Shown: piece after piece, positions 5,469 through 9,599 of the stretch
Layout: each line of letters opens with the position of its first letter
Numbering within the stretch: the first letter of the stretch is position 1
Assembly (NCBI GenBank): GCA_016934775.1
Contig: JAFGSP010000014.1
Location: 1 to 9,599 of the forward strand
DNA: 9,599 nucleotides
Reading direction: 5' to 3'
DNA from: Candidatus Woesearchaeota archaeon
GTDB taxonomy: Archaea > Nanobdellota > Nanobdellia > Woesearchaeales > GW2011-AR15
Notes under the pieces: model-generated
Databases searched by the model: none
Seen by the model: the letters and a program-made list of their open reading frames with translations, nothing else
Told to the model about the DNA's origin: nothing
Program-made: the position numbers and the translations under genes

Positions 5469-5480
5469 TACTAAATAGTA
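5469..5480. promoter_or_regulatory. Palindrome between divergent genes, candidate operator
   Basis: TACTA-AA-TAGTA is a 5-bp inverted repeat with a 2-nt centre. It sits in the loop of a wider inverted repeat, AATTGAT (5454-5460) with ATCAATT (5483-5489). It lies 16 nt upstream of the ATPase TATA box and about 30 nt upstream of the other gene's TATA box, a suitable place for a regulator of both. AT-rich DNA throws up short palindromes by chance, so confidence is modest. Confidence 0.35.
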
Positions 5481-5496
5481 GTATCAATTAGTAATC

Positions 5497-5506
5497 TTTA
5501 TAAATA
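5497..5506 (+). promoter_or_regulatory. TATA box of the ATPase gene
   Basis: TTTATAAATA is centred about 31 nt upstream of the ATG at 5533, predicting a leader of only a few nucleotides; no Shine-Dalgarno motif is visible. Confidence 0.6.
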
Positions 5507-5532
5507 ACTTATTCTTACTCGATTCGATTATT

Positions 5533-7608
5533 ATGGATGAAACAACACAGGATAAAAGATGGGTAGAAGAAGCTTCTTTTGTTTCATCAGATAAACCTCA
5601 GTTTAGAGAAGTAAGTTTAGAAGAAATTATAGAATTCTATAAAATGAGAAAGCAAGATAGATTGCAATGGTTTAATGATGGCTCAGAGGAATATATGATA
5701 GCTGTCATTAACTATTGTGCACAACCAGAACAAGAGAAGGAAATAAATAAAGAGATTACACAAGGCAGATTGAGTGATTTATTTGAGAGAGCTACAAATA
5801 GTGACTCTACTAAACTGCTTAAAGATAATAGATATAGCTCTTTTAAATTTTATTCTAAGAGAGATAATGAAGGAATTACCAGTCTTGTAATTATCCCACA
5901 AGGTGTCACGGAAAAAGAAGCAGACCAGACATTTTATCAGATTAGTGATGAACTATCCTATTTTTCTTTTAATAAAAACAATCGAGAAACCCTCATAACC
6001 CAAATTTTAATGAAAATTGTAGTTTATAGTGGAAATGAAATTTTAGATCCTGAAGGAGTTTACAAAAGACTTGTGAATCTAAACCCTGACTTTTCGTTTG
6101 ATAATGTATTAGACTTCAAAAAAAGAATAGATGCAAATCCTGCACTGGTTTTTTCTTTTTTTGAAGAACAAGAAGCTAAATGTAGGTTCCCTAAAAACCT
6201 ACAAGCGTTAGTATATGAACCAAAACCAGAAGACAATATCAGACCAGGAAGCGATGGAATTAATACTTTAATCGAATCAGCTATTGATTCATGGAAATAT
6301 GGCCGTTCTACAAAGAGTTTTTTATTTTTAGGAGATCCTGATACTGGAAAAAGCACATCAACAAGATATATAGCATATAGAGTAGCACAGGAATCAGAAA
6401 AAATAGATATATTCAATATGGGCAAACTGAGACTAGTTGTTACTGAATTCTCTCCGGAAGAAATTACAAAGGCACTTAACAAGATATATCTTTGGTCTGC
6501 AGCTAGTGACAGACCCTGTCTTATTCTTTGGGACGAAATAACTGAATTTTTGCAAAAAAATTATTCAGGAGATATTGAAAGAGATAAATATTTATCCGCT
6601 ATAAAGGCAATGATTGATGGAGAAGCATTCAATAATGCAAAAGTTATGATTATAGGAAACGGAAACGGAAATCCATCAAATATTGATTCAAGTTTCTTGA
6701 CACCAAAACGATTTTACAAAATTAATCTTTATGAGGATCCAGAAACAAGAGTTAATGCAGTTATTAATTCAATGAGAAACGCAGGATTTATTGAATTAAT
6801 GGGAAAAAAAGAGGAACAGAGATATGCAGAAGTTTCAGAATTTATTAACATTCTTCCACCTGAAATTACAACGGGCATATTATGTGATATTGTCAAAACA
6901 ATAAGATCATCTACTACAAATCCAAGTTTTACTGCTCTAGAAAAAGAGGTATATTCTGTTTTATTTGGCGTTACTCAAGCAAGAATGAAGGATCTCGAAA
7001 TAAATTCAAGAGCAGCTTATGTTGCAGGAGTCATTACAGTAGCTTTATCTCTTGGATATACTCCTTTTGCAGCTTCCATAAACAAGACAGTTTCATCAAG
7101 AGATCCGGTGGTATATTTCACAAGCAAAGAAACTACGCTATCAAATTCAATTGCCAAGATGCTAAGTTATGTAGGAGGACATAGGTCTCCTAAATTTGAA
7201 GGGAATCTAATGAACAATCCAATATATAGATGGATAGAAAAAAGAACCCAAATAGAAACAACATATCTTATTGAACAAGAAGGAGTAACCTTAGAAGGAT
7301 TATATTCTATGCCTTCTCTTTTAGATGTTAGAAGAGAACCTTTCCCAAGGTATTTACATGAAGAATTACGTGAATATGCAGAAAACTTTGTTACTCACAT
7401 TATGACACAAAACAGAGCAATCTATACTTCAATAAGAGACCATTTACAAAATTATCATGAGATAACTTTTGAAGATGTACTAAGATTTCAGGATATGGAG
7501 ATAACAGTTTTTAAACTGCCTGAAAAACTATCATTTTCTCAAACATCATCGACTGCTTTATATGAAGGTGGAAAAGAATATACAGGAACAGATATGCATT
7601 TAGGATAA
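5533..7608 (+). CDS. P-loop/AAA+-like ATPase of unrecognised family
   Basis: A 691-residue protein. Residues 1 to about 235 form a charged N-terminal region of no recognised family. The ATPase core follows: Walker A GDPDTGKST (267-275), Walker B LILWDEITEF (about 330-339, with adjacent Asp and Glu for Mg and water activation), a sensor-1-like asparagine in MIIGNGNGN (about 372-380), and an arginine-finger candidate in TPKRF (about 390-394). This order fits AAA+ or a related ASCE ATPase. Residues about 400-691 are a long helical C-terminal part with one moderately hydrophobic stretch (AAYVAGVITVALSLGYTPFAA), probably a buried helix. The last 25 residues are Ser/Thr/Gly-rich and look disordered. 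No helicase, protease, nuclease or transposase domain was seen, so its substrate is unknown. Codon choice (TTA, AGA, ATA) is more AT-biased than in the flanking large genes, suggesting acquisition. It could be a defence, plasmid-type or virus-type ATPase; the sequence alone does not decide. Confidence 0.85.
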   Translation: MDETTQDKRWVEEASFVSSDKPQFREVSLEEIIEFYKMRKQDRLQWFNDGSEEYMIAVINYCAQPEQEKEINKEITQGRLSDLFERATNSDSTKLLKDNRYSSFKFYSKRDNEGITSLVIIPQGVTEKEADQTFYQISDELSYFSFNKNNRETLITQILMKIVVYSGNEILDPEGVYKRLVNLNPDFSFDNVLDFKKRIDANPALVFSFFEEQEAKCRFPKNLQALVYEPKPEDNIRPGSDGINTLIESAIDSWKYGRSTKSFLFLGDPDTGKSTSTRYIAYRVAQESEKIDIFNMGKLRLVVTEFSPEEITKALNKIYLWSAASDRPCLILWDEITEFLQKNYSGDIERDKYLSAIKAMIDGEAFNNAKVMIIGNGNGNPSNIDSSFLTPKRFYKINLYEDPETRVNAVINSMRNAGFIELMGKKEEQRYAEVSEFINILPPEITTGILCDIVKTIRSSTTNPSFTALEKEVYSVLFGVTQARMKDLEINSRAAYVAGVITVALSLGYTPFAASINKTVSSRDPVVYFTSKETTLSNSIAKMLSYVGGHRSPKFEGNLMNNPIYRWIEKRTQIETTYLIEQEGVTLEGLYSMPSLLDVRREPFPRYLHEELREYAENFVTHIMTQNRAIYTSIRDHLQNYHEITFEDVLRFQDMEITVFKLPEKLSFSQTSSTALYEGGKEYTGTDMHLG

Positions 7609-7612
7609 TATA

Positions 7613-7634
7613 ATTGACTAATACAGAAGTCAAT
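7613..7634. terminator. Hairpin between convergent genes, possible terminator
   Basis: ATTGACT (7613-7619) and AGTCAAT (7628-7634) form a 7-bp stem with an 8-nt loop in the 46-bp gap between the convergent ATPase and PPDK-domain genes. It could limit read-through in both directions. It lacks a long T run on the plus side; on the minus strand a TTTT lies just before the hairpin. Confidence 0.35.
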
Positions 7635-7654
7635 ACCTAAAGAAAACCATCCCC

Positions 7655-9496
7655 CTAAAAATTCGCTAGTCTCAATCCCAGTCCAACCTCCTCACTTGTA
7701 GGAAACTTCATCTGATTGACAAAGGCGTTCCTTGCTCTGTTCAGCCTTCTGAAGTCGTCTGCGTTGTGGAGTGTCTCGTATTCAAGGAGCTCGTTGAGTA
7801 TGGCCTCGAAATCCTCTGGAATCTGGTCCATGTATTTCTTCAGCCTTGCTCTTAAGTATTCTTTTACAGCCAAATAACAGTACATAAGTGTGTTGCCTGC
7901 ATTGACTTTCGCCAAATCCGAATATTTGCTCATGCCTTCACCCATGCCAGGATTAGGCATATTAGACATAGGCCTTATCGGCTCTTCTTCATCTTCTTCC
8001 GGCTCATCCTCAATCTTCTCTTCATCAACATTCTCCTCTGCAACATTAAATGAGTCGAACCCTTTGTAGCTTGAAAAAATAGAATCGTCCTTGAAGTCCT
8101 GCTTCTCATCAGGCTCTTCAACAGTCTCCTCAACCGGCTCATCAAAATTAGTAAACATCTCATCAGGCTCTTCATCTGCTTCTTGTGCTTCCTGAACAGG
8201 CTCAGGCTCATTGAACATACTTACTTCTTCGTTCTGTTCAGCAGGCTTCATCATGGGCTCGAAATTCACTTCTTCTACAACATCTTCTTCCGGCTCATCC
8301 TGTAATTCTGAAGAACTGACAAAAGAGGGCGCATCCACAGAGAACCCTGTCATCATCTCTTCTTGTTCTCCTGCCTCAACTAAGGGGGCAGGCGGCTCTT
8401 CTTTCTCATATCTCTCTATCTCATCAAGCACAAGAAGGTCTTCTTCAATAGAAGGCTCATTAATATCAATTATGCTCGGCTTCTCTTCTTCGCTGTCATA
8501 GATTTCAACCTCAAATGTCTCAGGAGTTTCAGGCTCTGAATGTTTCACAGGAAGATCCTTTGTCTGAAGAACATAGATTATGTCTTTTCTCATCGCCCAT
8601 TCAATCCTCTGCTCTTTCTCAAAATAACTCACGATCTTCTTCAGGATCCGGGCAATCTCTGTTATGTCCTTGTCATAGAGCACCTGCTTGAAAGACTTCT
8701 CGCCTAATTTATGCCTGACAGTGATATCAGAATCTATATCTTTAACATATTCATATTGTTTCTCGCCGATCTTAACATTCGAAACCAATAAACTCTTGCG
8801 GTCGACAACATAAGTGTCCGGAAATATATTCCCTGAATCAATTCCTTCTCCAAGCCCGAAACATGCCCTGACAACTATCTCTTTTTTTCCTGTTTCAGGA
8901 TTGACTGAGTAGGCAACCCCTGACCTGTCAGAGTTTATCATCTTCTGCACTATTATGGCAGAGGAAAAATTAACTATCTTATGCTCTTTCATATATTTTA
9001 TTGCATCCGGCTCGAAATTAGCTGCAAAGCAATCCAATATTGCCTTGAACAGCCTGTCTTTTCCCATCACATTAAGTATGTTCTTGAGATTGAGTTTAGG
9101 CATGTTCTCTTCGATGGAGCTGTTCCGGACAGCAACATAGACTTCTTCTGTCTCAAGCAAGGATGAAGCGCTGCTCCTGTCAAAATCAACTGAAAGGCTG
9201 AGATAAGCCTCTATGATCTCATCTGCAATCTCCTCAGGAAACTCAATAGTCTTTATATGCCTCTGGACATTTTTTGTTTTCTCAGGAAGAGCTTCGTCAG
9301 GAGTTTTCAAAAGCTCTGCAATCAGGTGTTTAATATTTGTTTTTGTCAAAAGAGCATCAAAAACATTTGAAGAAATGATAAAGCCCGGAGGCACTTTGAA
9401 ACCCCGCTTGAACAGCATAGCCAGATTAATAGATTTCAGGCCTAAATGCTGTAGGTCAGACTGCCCTGCTTCGCTAAAAAAGAGAACGTATTTCAT
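7655..9496 (-). CDS. PPDK/PEP-synthase ATP-binding domain protein with acidic linker and new C-terminus
   Basis: A 613-residue protein. Residues about 15-315 match the pyruvate phosphate dikinase / PEP synthase nucleotide-binding domain (PPDK_N): GLKSINLAMLFKRGFKVPPGF, AVRNSSIEEN, IIVQKMINSDRSGVAYSVNP, GLGEGIDSGNIFPDTYVVD, IEWAMRKDIIYVLQTKD. Full enzymes then have a phosphohistidine swivelling domain and a PEP/pyruvate barrel; both are absent. Several usual residues differ: the Gly-Gly-Lys near the start is GLKS, SSA..ED is NSSIEEN, the Asp of D-I-E-W is Arg, and the Arg of L-Q-T-R-P is Lys. Residues about 320-510 are an acidic, Glu/Asp/Pro-rich, probably disordered stretch. Residues about 525-613 form a helical domain (YLAVKEYLRARLKKYMDQIP, RRLNRARNAFVNQM) not recognised. 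It is probably an ATP-binding or pseudo-enzyme adaptor rather than a gluconeogenic enzyme. The ATG is supported by a TATA box about 26 nt upstream. Confidence 0.88.
   Translation of the reverse strand: MKYVLFFSEAGQSDLQHLGLKSINLAMLFKRGFKVPPGFIISSNVFDALLTKTNIKHLIAELLKTPDEALPEKTKNVQRHIKTIEFPEEIADEIIEAYLSLSVDFDRSSASSLLETEEVYVAVRNSSIEENMPKLNLKNILNVMGKDRLFKAILDCFAANFEPDAIKYMKEHKIVNFSSAIIVQKMINSDRSGVAYSVNPETGKKEIVVRACFGLGEGIDSGNIFPDTYVVDRKSLLVSNVKIGEKQYEYVKDIDSDITVRHKLGEKSFKQVLYDKDITEIARILKKIVSYFEKEQRIEWAMRKDIIYVLQTKDLPVKHSEPETPETFEVEIYDSEEEKPSIIDINEPSIEEDLLVLDEIERYEKEEPPAPLVEAGEQEEMMTGFSVDAPSFVSSSELQDEPEEDVVEEVNFEPMMKPAEQNEEVSMFNEPEPVQEAQEADEEPDEMFTNFDEPVEETVEEPDEKQDFKDDSIFSSYKGFDSFNVAEENVDEEKIEDEPEEDEEEPIRPMSNMPNPGMGEGMSKYSDLAKVNAGNTLMYCYLAVKEYLRARLKKYMDQIPEDFEAILNELLEYETLHNADDFRRLNRARNAFVNQMKFPTSEEVGLGLRLANF
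7991..8301. repeat. Degenerate repeats coding for acidic motifs
   Basis: A 20-nt string is exactly repeated at 7991-8010 and 8282-8301, and a 16-nt string at 8105-8120 and 8159-8174. They encode DEPEED- and EEPDE-like units of the acidic linker in the PPDK-domain protein. Repeat slippage could make this segment vary in length between strains. Confidence 0.6.
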
Positions 9497-9517
9497 ACTA
9501 CTATTAAATAAATACTA

Positions 9518-9527
9518 AATATTAAAA
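9518..9527 (-). promoter_or_regulatory. TATA-like box of the PPDK-domain gene
   Basis: The minus strand reads TTTTAATATT, centred about 26 nt from the ATG at 9494-9496, which predicts a leaderless mRNA. Confidence 0.5.
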
Positions 9528-9539
9528 GTTTGTGTTTTG

Positions 9540-9599
9540 GTGATATTCTCCAAAAGTAACTTGGCTTTATCACAAGAACTTGAAAACAAAGAAACCAAG
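9540..9599 (+). CDS. Possible 5' end of a divergent gene, cut by the window edge
   Basis: From the GTG at 9540-9542 twenty codons run open to the last base, giving a plausible charged N-terminus, MIFSKSNLALSQELENKETK. A TATA-like TTAAATAAAT at 9504-9513 is about 30 nt upstream. Competing open frames exist on the minus strand, so this is only a candidate; no identity can be given. Confidence 0.28.
   Translation, partial: MIFSKSNLALSQELENKETK

Noticed and set aside
7020..7083. Hydrophobic stretch in the ATPase C-terminal part as a membrane span.
   Set aside because: It contains glycine, proline, tyrosine and small residues typical of a buried helix, and nothing else in the protein suggests membrane insertion.
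8211..8501. Plus-strand Ser-rich frame of 96 codons opposite the acidic linker.
   Set aside because: It is the complement of GAA/GAG/GAT-rich coding sequence; no promoter or domain supports it.
9515..9599. A minus-strand frame open from the right edge to a TAG near 9515, as the end of another gene upstream of the PPDK-domain gene.
   Set aside because: Several frames are open over this short stretch and the residues match nothing; the AT-rich promoter region of the PPDK-domain gene would overlap its end.

Overview
The window reads as chromosomal DNA of an AT-rich archaeon, probably a small-genome lineage of the DPANN type. That lineage is an inference. What supports 'archaeon' is direct: almost every gene has a TTTATA-like box about 25 nt upstream of its start codon and little or no leader. 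The few genes with a leader carry GGAGGT, GAGGTG or GGTGAT Shine-Dalgarno motifs. The only housekeeping gene recognised with confidence is an archaeal/eukaryotic METTL5-type rRNA methyltransferase. No rRNA, tRNA, CRISPR array, insertion sequence or phage structural gene was seen.

Layout, left to right. Positions 1-44 (minus) hold the first codons of a gene leaving the window. A METTL5-like methyltransferase (152-760, minus) and a coiled-coil/winged-helix protein (822-1301, plus) diverge from one palindromic TATA element. A very large lysine/glutamate-rich coiled-coil protein (1373-3913, plus) meets a hicBA toxin-antitoxin pair (3910-4339, minus) tail to tail; both genes stop in the same CTAG. 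Then comes a run of small plus-strand units, each with its own TATA box: a 38-residue single-span membrane microprotein (4445-4561), a GC-rich element that folds into a long stem and looks like an unrecognised structured RNA (about 4590-4679), and an 81-residue membrane protein (4744-4989).

From about 4990 to 7640 the base and codon choice becomes more AT-rich (Leu mostly TTA, Arg mostly AGA). This segment contains a 96-residue orphan (5099-5389, minus) diverging from a 691-residue P-loop/AAA+-like ATPase of unrecognised family (5533-7608, plus), with a palindrome between them that could be an operator. It looks like an acquired two-gene cassette. The right side is an odd protein (7655-9496, minus). 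It has a PEP synthase/PPDK-type ATP-binding domain with several key residues changed, no phosphohistidine or PEP domain, a long acidic disordered stretch, and a helical C-terminal domain not recognised. A possible new plus-strand gene starts at 9540 and runs off the edge.

No single operon joins the window; it is mostly single genes and divergent pairs. The best candidates for undescribed biology are the structured RNA at 4590-4679, the ATPase plus 96-residue divergent pair, and the degenerate PPDK-domain protein. The giant coiled-coil protein, with two C-terminal helical repeats, is a likely structural factor of unknown role.
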